A stretch of 64,000 bases of DNA from Adineta vaga (lineage: Eukaryota > Rotifera), in the NCBI GenBank assembly GCA_021613535.1, contig CP075495.1, positions 9,052,001 through 9,116,000 of the forward strand, in the 5' to 3' direction. This document shows, piece by piece, positions 51,753 to 62,546 of this stretch (position 1 is its first letter; the number at the start of each line of letters is the position of its first letter). The position numbers and the translations under genes were made by a program. The notes beneath the pieces are model-generated. The model was not told the DNA's origin, searched no databases, and was given only the letters and a program-made list of their open reading frames with translations.

Positions 51753-52460
51753 GACATAAATTAAGTACTATAATCTAACAACGATAGATCTATTTAAATG
51801 AACATATTAAAAAAAAAACTCTTCTCTCCTTTATAGAATGTCACAAAAATTAATTATATTCTAGAATTGTAAAATAAAGAACTACTCACTTGATGTATAT
51901 ATTTATTTAATATGAAATAAAAGACAAACAAATATATTAAAAATGAGTATTCTTTCTTTTGTTTTGTTTTATTTGAGTCATTACTATTATCTTTGAATTG
52001 GTATGGTAGAGATGACGATAAACAGTAACGAATGAAAACAAAAAGAGATGATCAACAGATGACAGTAATTTTTGATAGATCGTATCTTCATGAAATCTAA
52101 GAAATTTTTATTCGAAAAAATATCATACAAATATTTCTATTCACGCTCATTATATCTATATATTAATTATATATTCAATCGTCTTTGTACACAAGAAACT
52201 ATATTAATAATAAGATGTGTAAGTCAAGACATATTCTTTATATATCGTCTAGATTCAGTACAATAACCTCTCTATTAGATATAGATTTTTGATAAGTTGA
52301 GTGTATCATATATCAATACATGGATGAGTGATTTTTGTTCATAGAAAAAAGAAAAGAGACAGGCACTTTCAATATGTATGCACATTATAACTGGATATCA
52401 ATGTGAGTGACTACATTGAATTAGTAGTATATAAAAACTATCTATTAAATTTCAGTAATT
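51753..52460. other. intergenic, nothing recognised
   Basis: About 700 bp, AT-rich, with AATAAA signals just after the Hint gene (near 51864 and 51904). A small frame at 52072-52266 is unsupported. Confidence 0.5.
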
Positions 52461-53372
52461 ATGGTTAGCATATTTCGTTTATCAGAAACGCGTTCTCGTC
52501 AAGGACAAGATAATTTCTTTCTTTGGTCCATGGTAATTCTTCCGTTTCTGGCTCAAAGTGCTTATATATTTGATGCATTTTATTATTTAACACATCAAAC
52601 AGATGGCAATGGTTATGAAGGTTTACTTTCAACGATTTTAATCGTATTTACATATCTTCGCTATTGTTCACCTATGGAATGTCGTCTATCTCTTTGTGTA
52701 TATTACATATTCTTATGTTTACTTAGTGAAATTGGTAATATTGGTTATATGATAGCATTTATCATGAAAAAAGATATCTTTTTTACTATTGTTTATGGTT
52801 TCTGGGGTTTTATTGAATTAATAATGACGATAATGTTAATATATTGTCGAGTTGTGATGAGATATCAAGTAAATTTCATTGTGGAAAACAAACATCTGTT
52901 TCATTTTATGTCACGATTAGAAATTATTCTTGCAATATTTATTCCATATTTTATTAGTAAAAATTTTACAACATTAACAAAGGATTCAATTGCATTCTTC
53001 ATATTATTTGATTTTTTTTCGGCTTCATATGTACGTTTTCAAGGTATATGGATCAAATTAACATTGTATCTATTTGTAACAACTGTAACAGCAGCTGTTG
53101 CAGCTGAATGGCTTTATTTTGCAGAAAAATTTCATTACTATGAACAAATATCTGCAGTTAGTGAATTGATTTCAGCCGTATTATGTAATTTGTTGATTAT
53201 TTTACAATTTTTTCCATATCATTTCACACCAGATCATATTGAAAAAATAGCACGCGAAGGTTTTATATTTCAACAACGTCTTAGTTCAGCTTTGATGAAC
53301 AAAAATGAAGATCAACATGTTACAATAGAAAAAGTAGAAAAACCTGTTTCCACTATTGATTCTCATTGTTAA
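52461..53372 (+). CDS. intronless multi-pass membrane protein, unknown family
   Basis: A single uninterrupted 303-codon frame, unlike its intron-rich neighbours. There are about eight hydrophobic segments: LWSMVILPFLAQSAYIFDAF, LLSTILIVFTYL, LCVYYIFLCLLSEIGNIGYM, IVYGFWGFIELIMTIMLIY, LEIILAIFIPYFI, SIAFFILFDFFSA, LTLYLFVTTVTAAVAAEWLY and LISAVLCNLLIILQFF. A cytosolic tail of about 55 residues with HHxx/EK-rich sequence follows. The layout could fit a receptor or transporter, but no GPCR (DRY, NPxxY) or transporter signature is visible. The gene is probably real because of its length, its continuous membrane pattern and the ATG context after a splice-like AG. Function unknown. Lack of introns suggests retroposition or a lineage-specific family. 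Confidence 0.7.
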   Translation: MVSIFRLSETRSRQGQDNFFLWSMVILPFLAQSAYIFDAFYYLTHQTDGNGYEGLLSTILIVFTYLRYCSPMECRLSLCVYYIFLCLLSEIGNIGYMIAFIMKKDIFFTIVYGFWGFIELIMTIMLIYCRVVMRYQVNFIVENKHLFHFMSRLEIILAIFIPYFISKNFTTLTKDSIAFFILFDFFSASYVRFQGIWIKLTLYLFVTTVTAAVAAEWLYFAEKFHYYEQISAVSELISAVLCNLLIILQFFPYHFTPDHIEKIAREGFIFQQRLSSALMNKNEDQHVTIEKVEKPVSTIDSHC

Positions 53373-54388
53373 CAACATCAAGAAAGACCACTAGGTTTAA
53401 TTTTTCTCGAACGAATTTCTATGTTTCTAGACATCTTCATCCTTGTCTTTGCTCTGACACATGACGTTTTCACTCTAAACGTTTTCACTAGCATATTTAA
53501 TTTGAGTTCAGCATAATTTCATAGTTGTAGTATGAAGGATTCTGTAGAATAAGTTACTTTGCAAAGAATCTTTCATAAAATCAGCCAACTGTTCCAATAT
53601 CATATGCGATTCAAAAAACAAATGAGTGCTCATTTAAGAAATCAGGAAAATAAATATTCAGTTTATTCAATTAATAAATTAGAACAATAAAAATATCATG
53701 AATATTTTATTGTCATTAGGTCTAGTACCAAGAAAGAAATAATTCTATAAATTTTATACTAAAACTTCTGGAATGGTTTGAGAACCATGTGAAGAGTATG
53801 AGTAAAGGTATATCGTAGTTTTACTCGCATTTTCACAAGCTCATTCTCGGATATTTTCTACAGTTAATTATAATGAATGCACAAGTCATAATCTATGTTC
53901 ACTGTAATAGATTTCATCTAGAACAGATACATTGACCGAGAATTAAAGCGGTAAGTATTTTAACATCAATACATCAACTAGAGTTTGAAGGTAGAAATAT
54001 AATGATAATACTTACACCTATTTTTTCATCAACCTTTGTTTTTTTCTGGCTTCGATGTTAAGTCTGGTATTCTCTTTTGGTCGAGGAAGTCATTGGTATC
54101 AATTTTGATACAAGAATACTACAAAGAATGAGGAATTTCAATCGATGAATGCACCTGGAAGTATATACATACATGTCTTTACTAGTTAATTAAAAGAGAT
54201 AGTTATCAGACATCATTAAAAACGTAACGTAAGAATGAATTAATCGACATTTCGCGGCGTCGAACAGTCAAATAGATATAGATGTCACTATGTAAGGAGT
54301 ATAAGTTGTCAAAGTAACCATTAGAAACATGGTAGAATGTATGTATGTAGACAATATTCTTTTCTGAGTTTCTTCTTTTTCTGCTAAA
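53373..54388. other. intergenic, nothing recognised
   Basis: About 1 kb of AT-rich sequence with stops in all frames. It separates the intronless membrane gene from DYNC2I2 and holds no recognised gene or repeat. Confidence 0.5.
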
Positions 54389-56469
54389 ATGCGTAACTCA
54401 AATCGAGATGAAAATGATTTGGATACAAATCAAAAATCACTTGGATTCACGGATGAAACATTACCAGTTATTTCTTGTAAAGAAGCTGTTCATAAAGATC
54501 CAATGTTTGTATTATAAGTGGTTTTTTTTTATCGTACACTGTTTTTTTTTGTTTTTATTTTTCTTAGTCATTCAGTGAGTATAAGTGTTCAGACTAAGTT
54601 TGAAGTACAACTAGCAGAAGTCGAATGTCAAAGTATAAAACGTAAAGAACGTGAAGTAAGACGGATAGAATTCTTTATTATTGATTTCAATATATTTCAA
54701 TTAGATTCAAGTTGAACTTGGAGAAAAATCTACTACTGATGATGTACAAATTGATATGGGACGTTTTAATAAATTTCTTGGACGTGTTGAACCACTTGTG
54801 CTACATTATCTGGATGAAAATATTAATCGTCCAAATATCTTACGTAGATTTGATTTTCTTAATAAAAAAATGTATAATATTCTTCTTTTTTTTAATTCAG
54901 GACATATTAAATTGAGACATACAGGTGATGATACTGCGCAAGAACTGTTTACATTAACTTATCCAGAAGTTTTAATTGATAAAGAAGTTCAAGTGACTAG
55001 TTTATCATGGTCAGCGAATGGTTCTTCTGTATTTGTTGGTTATGGTAGTACGTCTCATGAAGGTCTTTGTATGCATAAAGGTGCTGTATGTTCATGGAAT
55101 ATTGAACGATATAAAATCAATCCCAATAAACCAGATATGACTGTTGAAACAAGTACATGTGTTACAGCAGTTGCCTGTCATCCAGAAAGACCAGGCATTG
55201 TAGCAGCTGGTCTTTATAATGGTTCATAGATTATTATGTTAATGACTAAATTTTATGTTGATCTTTCTTAGGTGAAATACTAGTATGGGATTTTCGTGAA
55301 CAAGATTCATTGATTGCTCGTGTTCTTGAACGACAAGATTTACATCGAGATTCAGTAACATCACTTCAATGGATTCGTGAACCAAAATTATCTAAGAAGA
55401 AATTTATTGTAAGTTGATTCTTTGGATAGAATTCTTTTCAAACTAAATCACATACAAATCCTTGAATAGCTTGTATCAACTAGTCAGGATGGACGTATAC
55501 TTCTGTGGAATCCATTACCGAGTAAAAATAATTTAAAATTAAGTGATGCTTATTTTGTCTCGACAAAAATTAGTAGTAGTAAATCTTCAGGAAAACCAAT
55601 GGGAGGTATGATGACTTTAACAAAAATAGATCACTTAAACGTTTAGTATTATGTAGTTATTAGTATTACATTCAATAATGAAGATTCGGAAACATTCATG
55701 TTCGGATGTGATTCAGGTCATTTATACAAAGGTTCACTCAATTCCGTGACAGCTGTTCAATCACGTATGATGAGAAATTTTATTTGTAAGAATTGAATTA
55801 CGACATCCATTTGTAATGTAAATAGGTGAAGAAGGTCTGGCTGATATGACGGTTCAACCAAAAAATCCGATTATAATGACTTATCAATCACATGATAGTC
55901 CAATTTATTCTGTGAATTTTTCACCTTTTCATCGACATTTATTTCTTACAAGTGCACATGATGGACAAGTTCGAATCTATTCTCAATTATTTGTAAATAA
56001 TCCTTTTTCTTCTTTCCTATTAACCAACTGATTTCTTTAGCCAAACTATGGACGTTGTTTCGCTCCAACACGAGGTGCAATCTTTACCTGTCGCTGGTCA
56101 CCATCACGTCCTCTAGTTTTTGCAGCTGGAAGCGAACATGGTCAAACACTCATCTATGATCTTGAACCACAAGAAGGAGCACCAACTGGTCTTCTATCAT
56201 CTGTACCTGTGCAAGAATTACCTTCATCAGATAAGCGATCATCAATTATTTGTTTAGAATTTAATCATAAAACGTAAGAAAGACAACTATATGCAAAACA
56301 TATCTGAAATAAATCTTCGTCTTTCTTTTTGTTTAGACCCAATATTTTAGCATGTGGAGATAGTACTGGTGCAGTAGTTGTATGGAAACTTGCTGAACGA
56401 TTTACTACAGCACAAAATGATGAAATGGAGAATTTGCAAATATTAGCAAAAGGTTTTGGTGATAGTTAA
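54389..56469 (+). CDS. DYNC2I2: cytoplasmic dynein 2 intermediate chain 2 (WDR34)
   Basis: A WD40 intermediate chain of the retrograde intraflagellar-transport dynein, binding LC8/roadblock light chains N-terminally. The N-terminal part has SISVQTKFEVQLAEVECQS and then VQIDMGRFNKFLGRVEPLV, the family's light-chain/helix region. The beta-propeller follows: VTSLSWSANGSSVFVGYG, TAVACHPERPGIVAAGLYNGEILVWDF, a block with SQDGRILLWNP, MFGCDSGHLYKGS, SPIYSVNFSPFHRHLFLTS with DGQVRIYS, FTCRWSPSRPLVFAAGSEHG, and ILACGDSTGAVVVWKLAE near the stop at 56469. FSPFHRHLFLT is particularly close to vertebrate WDR34. Introns are 55-80 bp; the junction after exon 1 (near 54503-54568) is the least certain. A 57-bp intron at 54844-54900 has no stop and keeps frame, so it could be retained. 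Confidence 0.88.
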
Positions 56470-56637
56470 ATTTAATCAGTTTGCTTGTTTTATATGAATA
56501 CGACCAATATGCGTGTCTTTGTATTTCTGATGTAAAGAAAATAATACATATAAATATACTTAAAAATATAGAATTTCTCAATTAAGGCGAAAAAAAAACT
56601 TATCCAATGCCCATTATAAACTTGTAATTTAGGATAA

Positions 56638-57365
56638 TTATTTAGATAGTTTATCGCGAGCGTTTTGTTTCTCAATTTTATGAAAATAATTTTCCGCCTG
56701 ATCGCGAAGATGTCGTTCACGAAATAGATCTCTTAATTGTTGATCATTCGCTTCATGATGTTTCATTTGCTAGAAAAAAAATTAATTTTCATTTCAATTA
56801 TGTTTACATATATTACAAAACGTACATGTACAGCAAATGAATTAAATGTTCGTTTGTCTCCATATTGTCTATTCTTATAATGTCCACCGTAATTAACAAA
56901 TGCTGGACGCTTTTCTTCATCCTTATCAGTATCAGTCAAATTACAAGTAGCATAAGGTGTTTCAATTGCTTAATATATATATACAAATCAATTAAAATGA
57001 TTAATATCGAAAGAAAATTTTTCCATACCGTATTTACTTTTTTTTTCCATAAAATTATCCCAATTACACTGTGCTGACATTCGATTTCTCGAAGTAGTTT
57101 TTGATCGACGCAAATCTTCTATGTAAATAGGTTTTGGTGGCATGCGAGAACATCTCTGCTCATATCTAATATTTTCTGCTACTGTTTGTTGTCGATTAGC
57201 TTCTTGAAAACAAACGTCACATGGACGATAATAAGATGAACGTGAACGTTGACCTCGTACTCGAAATACATATGGATCATCATAAACTAAATGTGCATGA
57301 GAATGAGAACATCTCAAAGGTCTATTTTCGTGTTGAATAGTACGTTTAGGTGCTGTAGCTGTCAT
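56638..57365 (-). CDS. small basic protein of unknown function
   Basis: Three minus-strand exons in phase: 57365-57029, 56968-56826 and 56769-56638, giving 203 residues. The N-terminus is Arg/His-rich with Tyr-Arg patches (SHSHAHLVYDDPYVFRVRG, SSYYRPCDVCFQEANRQQ). The middle has an NYGGHYKNRQYGDKRTFNSF segment. The C-terminus is a charged helix (LRDLFRERHLRDQAENYFHK). No signal peptide, membrane segment or known domain is seen. Such small Tyr/Arg-rich proteins are sometimes microtubule inner proteins of cilia, and the neighbour DYNC2I2 is ciliary, but that is only suggestive. Convergent with DYNC2I2, with 168 bp between stop codons. Confidence 0.65.
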
Positions 57366-57858
57366 ACTTTAGAGAATAGAAATTAGAAAAAAATCAGCAT
57401 TGAAAAAATTTATATGAAAAAACCACAGAAAGGTGCGATTCGTCATTTTAAACGATATGTCGTTTCTGTCAGCAACCGAGAAGAGAACCACGCTTTTGAA
57501 TGCCAAATAATACAGATGTCAGAAGGTAGCTATGAAGTGGCATATTTTTATAGGAATCACTTGTTAACATGAATATGTCAGTCAACAACAAGAAATCTAA
57601 CCAGGACAACTGGGAAAAGGATTGTATGCAATCAAACCTATGCTATTCTATTCTATTCTATTCATTTTCAATATATATTAATTTATCTGGCTGAAATGTC
57701 ATATTAAACAAAAAGCCGATTTTATAATTAATAAAATCTGAATGTATCACAGTATTTTTCATGGTAAGCAAATGGTGCAGATCTTTCTTATTTATTGAAA
57801 TGATCCAATTTGTCGGAAAAAAAAGAAAATAGTCTTTTATTTGATTTGTATTGATTCA

Positions 57859-58177
57859 TCAAACAGTGCATTTGCAAGCTGAACATTTACAATCTGTACA
57901 AGTACAAGTTGAATCACAGCGAAACGTTTCATCTAGGAGAACATCAGAAAGACAATGATATATTGTGGATGAATATAATGCTTAATAGATACATACGACA
58001 ACATGATTTACAATCACATGTACATGAACAACTATCGTCACACACACAGGAAGTATCTTGACAGTTAGTACCAGATCCACATCCTCCAGCTAGATGAAGG
58101 TAAAACCAGATGTATGAAATGAAGAGAGAGAAATAAAGTAAAATACACGTACTTTTACATTGACCAGTTTGAGGCAT
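57859..58177 (-). CDS. metallothionein, copy A
   Basis: A small Cys-rich metal-binding protein that buffers Zn/Cu and binds Cd. Three exons: 58177-58153, 58089-57997 and 57932-57859, giving 63 residues with 18 cysteines arranged as CxC, CxxC and CC. The first half is rich in SC/DC pairs around residues 23-39. The second half, after HETFRCDS, has CTCTDCKCSACKC. There are no aromatic residues except one Phe, typical of metallothioneins, and 18 Cys fits about six or seven divalent metals in two clusters. The predicted protein is the same as copy B. Introns are about 60 bp and also near-identical between copies. The order of Cys pairs is not one I can assign to a named invertebrate metallothionein class. 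Confidence 0.88.
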
Positions 58178-58255
58178 TGTGCTTGATGATGATGATGATA
58201 GTGATGAGGATGAATAGGGTAATGAAGCGGATGTATATATATTGTATTATGTGAC

Positions 58256-58314
58256 TATTTATACGTGTGATAGTTGTTTACAACTAGTGTTTCTGGACGG
58301 GGGTGCCGTGTGCG
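58256..58314 (-). promoter_or_regulatory. metallothionein A promoter: TATA box and metal-response-like element
   Basis: Read on the minus strand, a TATAAATA box (58263-58256) lies about 80-86 bp before the start codon. A 12-base CGCACACGGCAC (58314-58303) lies about 40 bp further upstream. The latter agrees with the animal metal-response element TGCRCNCGGCCC at 10 of 12 positions; the family transcription factor is MTF-1. The same arrangement is mirrored in copy B. The function is inferred from sequence similarity and position. Confidence 0.55.
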
Positions 58315-58336
58315 TTATTGAACAGCACCCCCTATA

Positions 58337-58800
58337 TGTACAACCTTCAATGCTGATTTTTGTATACACTGTTAATATTAGTGTATTTATAAAAAAATAG
58401 AGATAACTACCGATAAATAATTAAAGCCTGTGTGTTGCGGTGTACAGAGTACCGGGAAAAAAAGGAGACGAAGGTCAGAGACTGAGTAAAGGACAAGGAT
58501 ATGTTGCAGACTAGACGAACGAAAAAAACGGATCTTGTATCTCTTGTCATTGACAAATATGATATACCCTCAATATTTTCTGCCAATGGTTTCATCCTTT
58601 CATACATATGAACTATGATACTGTTTTATTTCATTAGAAGTCTTAGTATCATTATGTTTACAAAATATTTCATCTCTCTCGAATTATCTGTTGTTTAGAA
58701 CAGTTTATTGATCGATTGACATGTATGACACATATAACTCATAGCAAAAGAAACAAAGAGACTCCGGCGTGCAGTCGATAACTATCGAGGCCATTTATAT
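58337..58800. other. spacer between metallothionein repeat arms
   Basis: About 465 bp of non-repeated sequence between the arms. The small minus-strand frame at 58407-58607 is not supported. It probably carries distal promoter sequence shared by both copies. Confidence 0.5.
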
Positions 58801-58819
58801 AGGGGGTGCTGTTCAATAA

Positions 58820-58878
58820 CGCACACGGCACCCCCGTCCAGAAACACTAACTGTAAACAACTATCACACGTATAAATA
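58820..58878 (+). promoter_or_regulatory. metallothionein B promoter: metal-response-like element and TATA box
   Basis: CGCACACGGCAC at 58820-58831 is 137 bp before the start codon, and TATAAATA at 58871-58878 is 86 bp before it. Spacing and sequence mirror copy A. The 12-mer matches the metal-response consensus at 10 of 12 positions, differing at the first and eleventh bases. Confidence 0.55.
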
Positions 58879-58956
58879 GTCACATAATACAATATACGTA
58901 CATCCACTTCATTACCCTATTCATCCTCATCACTATCATCATCATCATCAAGCACA

Positions 58957-59277
58957 ATGCCTCAAACTGGTCAATGTAAAAGTACGTGTATTTTACTTTA
59001 TCTCTCTCTCTCTTCATTTCATACATCTGGTTTTATATTCATCTAGCTGGAGGATGTGGATCTGGTACTAACTGTCAAGATACTTCCTGTGTATGTGACG
59101 ATAGTTGTTCATGTACATGTGATTGTAAATCATGTTGTCGTATGTATCTAATAAACATTATATTCATCCACAATATATCATTGTCTTTCTGATGTTCTCC
59201 TAGATGAAACGTTTCGCTGTGATTCAACTTGTACTTGTACAGATTGTAAATGTTCAGCTTGCAAATGCACTGTTTGA
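58957..59277 (+). CDS. metallothionein, copy B
   Basis: Exons 58957-58981, 59047-59139 and 59204-59277 give 63 residues with 18 cysteines at positions 7, 12, 18, 23, 25, 29, 31, 33, 35, 38, 39, 45, 49, 51, 54, 56, 59 and 61. The split between Cys 39 and Cys 45 suggests an 11-Cys N-terminal and a 7-Cys C-terminal cluster, an inference from spacing. A His at 40 sits between the clusters. The start ATGCCTCAAACTGG follows a CATCAT repeat leader. AATAAA (near 59294) follows the stop. Divergent from copy A by 779 bp between start codons. Confidence 0.9.
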
Positions 59278-59350
59278 TGAATCAATACAAATCAAATAAA
59301 AGACTATTTTCTTTTTTTCCGACAAACTGGATCATTTCAATAAATAAAGA

Positions 59351-60273
59351 TGTCATAACATGTTAAAGAAACGAGAATTTTCCTATTGAAATCTGAATCA
59401 ATACACTTGTAATATATGTTAGTAGGAGTAAAATGTCTCAACGTTTGCAATCTAGAAGCAACTATGCTATTTGTCAACAATCTGATAATATTCGATTATA
59501 TTCAAAGAATAAAAGCAATAACTTGACAATTTTATTAGTTATTATTATCGTAGTCAATTTGAAACATTCAAGCATATAAGTCAAAATGAATATTCTTATT
59601 GAGGGACATGTCATAGAAGAAAATAAATATTTCATGTGATATTCTGCCTAGAACATAAATTAGTATATGATCATATGCTATTATAAAAACACTTCTGTCT
59701 CTTTTCTTCTCGCAAGTGCATCAGATTGTAATGCATATTAAAGGTCATTTGCTAATCTATATAACATTTCTTGTTAATTATCGAAGTAAATCATTTCCGG
59801 TTATTTTCATACATCTATTTATCATTTCAACTAAAATGCCGTTGGACATATTTATCATGATATACTTGACATCAGTTAATTAACTGTAATTACTATGATT
59901 AAGATATATACTACAATTCGTTATACACTCTTCCAGTAACAACAAAACATTGAATTTTATCTTTGAATTCATGAAAATTTGTGAATTTTATATTTTCAAA
60001 CATAGAGATCAGCATTTGTTTCATATTGATTCCTACAATTCAAGGACACATTTCATCAAAATAGGCTAAACTATCATAGACAAGATATTAATCAATACTA
60101 AATAGAACAGTCTGTCAAATATGTATATAGAAAAACAAAAAATGTGTTATAGAGTATATAAATGTCATTGTGGCTTGTCAATCTTTTGTTTTGCACACTT
60201 GTTAAGAGAACGAAACTTTGTTTTTTTATTCAATTCGATTTATTATGATTAGAAAAAAATTCAATGAAACAAA
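59351..60273. other. intergenic, nothing recognised
   Basis: About 920 bp of AT-rich sequence between metallothionein B and the 3' end of the stomatin gene. No open frame of note, no RNA gene and no repeat recognised. Confidence 0.5.
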
Positions 60274-61916
60274 CTATCGTTTATACAATGATGCAGCCTG
60301 TAAGAGTTCGATAGGAACTGGAAAGACAATTGTCGAATTTCGTTCGGCAGCAATTTGTGTTAGAGTTTGTAGATATCGTAATTGTAGTGCTATAGGTGAT
60401 TCATTGATAATATCAGCTGCTTCTTTTAATCCACGACTTGCTTTCATTTCACCTTCAGCAGCAATGACTTTAGCACGCGCATCTCGTGATGCTTCAGCTT
60501 CTGCTGCCATAGCTTTTTGTAATGCTACTGGAAGACGAACATCTTTTACTTCAACTCGTTCAACTTTAACACCCCATGGATCTGTAGCTTCATCAAGACC
60601 AGTCTACAAAAATGAGAATGAATCATAGATATATATATATATAGAATGAAGTATATATGTACATACTTGAATAACTGTATCAATTTTGTCACGTTCAGCA
60701 AGAATTTCTTGAAGTGTTTTTGTACCCAAAACCTGAAAAGATCAAAAGGGAACATTTTCACAATGAATTTAGATAGATAATCGATGAAAATACATTTCGA
60801 AGTGTTGTTGCTGCGAGAAGTTTTGTTGATTTAGCAGCATCTTCTACATTCGTTATTGAAATAACTGCATTGAATATTCGAAAATAAACAACGGCATCAA
60901 CAGCTACTGTAACACTATCTCTTGTTAAAATTTCTTGTGGTGGAACATCGAATGTAACTGTTCGAAGATCAACTTTACTGTATGTATCAATACAGGGTAA
61001 AATAAAGAAGAGACCAGGACCTAAATGAATCAAAGTCATGACCATGATAATCTTATAAAATAGTTAGAGAAAAAATTGTTCGGTCATAATACAAATTTAT
61101 TAGATAGATTACAAGATATTTATAAATTGTTCTATTCTAGGTCGTGATTTGAGTCATTGAATATCGATCTCCAGATGGTTTTCTTCTCTCTCGATGTTAA
61201 TTATCATCTTTCAGCTTACATGACAATGTAATGACATACAATTATTTTTTATTGCTTACTTACCACGTGCTCCATCGGCTAAAATTCGACCGAGTCGAAA
61301 AATAACTGCTCGCTCATATTCTTGTACAACCTAAAAGTTTTCGTTTTAAGAATAGACAAGAAATATAGACATGTTTTGTTTTTGGATATAAGCATACTTA
61401 CTTTTAAACAGAAGCATAACGATAATGGAAATGTTATAACGACAAGAATATAACTGAGAACAATAAGTATACCAAAGAAATAACCTGATTGTTCCTTTTT
61501 TTCTCTAAGGTCTAGATATAAAGAAAAAGAAAAGAAAAGTCAATAGATTTCAATTTTTATTCATTAAAAATATCATTTCTTTTCGAATACAATCGTTCAT
61601 ATTATAATAATAATCAAGCAGAGAGATGTTTTTTCCGTTCAGACTAATAAAAATGATTCAAGTAGAAAATTGTCAATTAGAGATTTATTATTATCTATGT
61701 CTATTTTCTGTAATATTCAAATGAAAGAAGATATTAACAAAGAAATTTACCATGTTCACGTGAATGACTATAATTTGTTGGAGGTGAATATTGACTTATA
61801 TGAAGTCGAGAAGGTGATAAATGATGTGTTCGATGTGTTGTTGGACGTTGCATTTCTGTACGACTATAATGTAGTGGACTATGATGATCATCACGCTCGT
61901 CATATCGATGTCTCAT
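60274..61916 (-). CDS. stomatin (SPFH/band 7 membrane protein)
   Basis: An integral monotopic membrane-scaffold protein that oligomerises and modulates ion channels. Exons on the minus strand: 61916-61751, 61511-61402, 61330-61264, 61020-60794, 60732-60667 and 60603-60274, giving 321 residues. The N-terminal tail is Arg/His-rich ([13 protein letters not shown]). The hairpin membrane segment is [22 protein letters not shown] (trimmed at its edges). The SPFH core runs [51 protein letters not shown], then VDAVVYFR. It closes with [18 protein letters not shown] and the Ala-rich coiled coil [22 protein letters not shown], all standard for the family. The length fits stomatin (about 290) with a longer tail. 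The start chosen is one of two candidate first exons; see the entry at 62547-62814. Confidence 0.9.
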
Positions 61917-62546
61917 TGTTCTAATAGATATGATTCTCTTTCTCTCGTTTTTTTTTCTTACTGATTCATTTCTTGCAAGATCGTCATCAAATATTAGCAA
62001 AAAAATGTCATATATATTTATGCTCTTCCGATATCAACGATGACGCGATGTAATTGGCGAAACGTGCACATTTTCTCTCTTATAGAAGGAGACATCCCTT
62101 TTTTTCTACAGTAAATCTTTCTTATAGATGTGCTGAACTATATACGTACATAGAGAAATAGAGAGGAAATGAGAGAAGATTTACAAGGCATTATCAGAAT
62201 AAATGTCACTCTCGAACGAATATCTCTATTACCATCGTGTTTGTAATTATTAGATTAGATTGTTTCTCTTGTGTTATGTTATAATTAGGATAAAGAAGAA
62301 ACAATTAATAAAAAAGAAAGCAAATAGAATGATAAAGACGATTTTGTAATAAGAAAAACGTTGGCATTGCTTTGTTAAATTAGCTCAGTAAGAGACGAGA
62401 AAAAACGGTTACATATATAAACAATTGTACAACTATCTCATCAAAGTGTCGATTAAATTATTACGTTCAATTTTGATCAAACAGAACATTTCTTTTGTAT
62501 ATGCATGAAGAAATTCTAATAGAAAGTATATCTACATTTAACATAC
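61917..62546. other. region between the two candidate stomatin first exons
   Basis: About 630 bp, AT-rich, without supported coding sequence. If exon 62547-62814 is a stomatin first exon this is intron; otherwise it is promoter for the 61916 start. Confidence 0.45.

Larger units (their letters stand above)
57786..58336 (-). repeat. left arm of metallothionein inverted repeat
   Basis: About 550 bp that recurs in reverse complement at about 58801-59350. It covers the entire metallothionein gene (exons and introns), its 3' flank with the polyadenylation region, and about 160 bp of promoter. Arms differ by scattered substitutions and small indels; the arm ends at the CCCCCTATAT / ATATAGGGGG boundary. 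Confidence 0.88.
58801..59350 (+). repeat. right arm of metallothionein inverted repeat
   Basis: Reverse-complement match to about 57786-58336, including promoter, all exons, introns and 3' flank. It begins AGGGGGTGCTG and ends near the ATTTCAATAAATAA stretch. Confidence 0.88.

Noticed and set aside
58407-58607. Small minus-strand frame between the metallothionein genes
   Set aside because: Short, no domain, lies in the unique spacer and has no splice partners.
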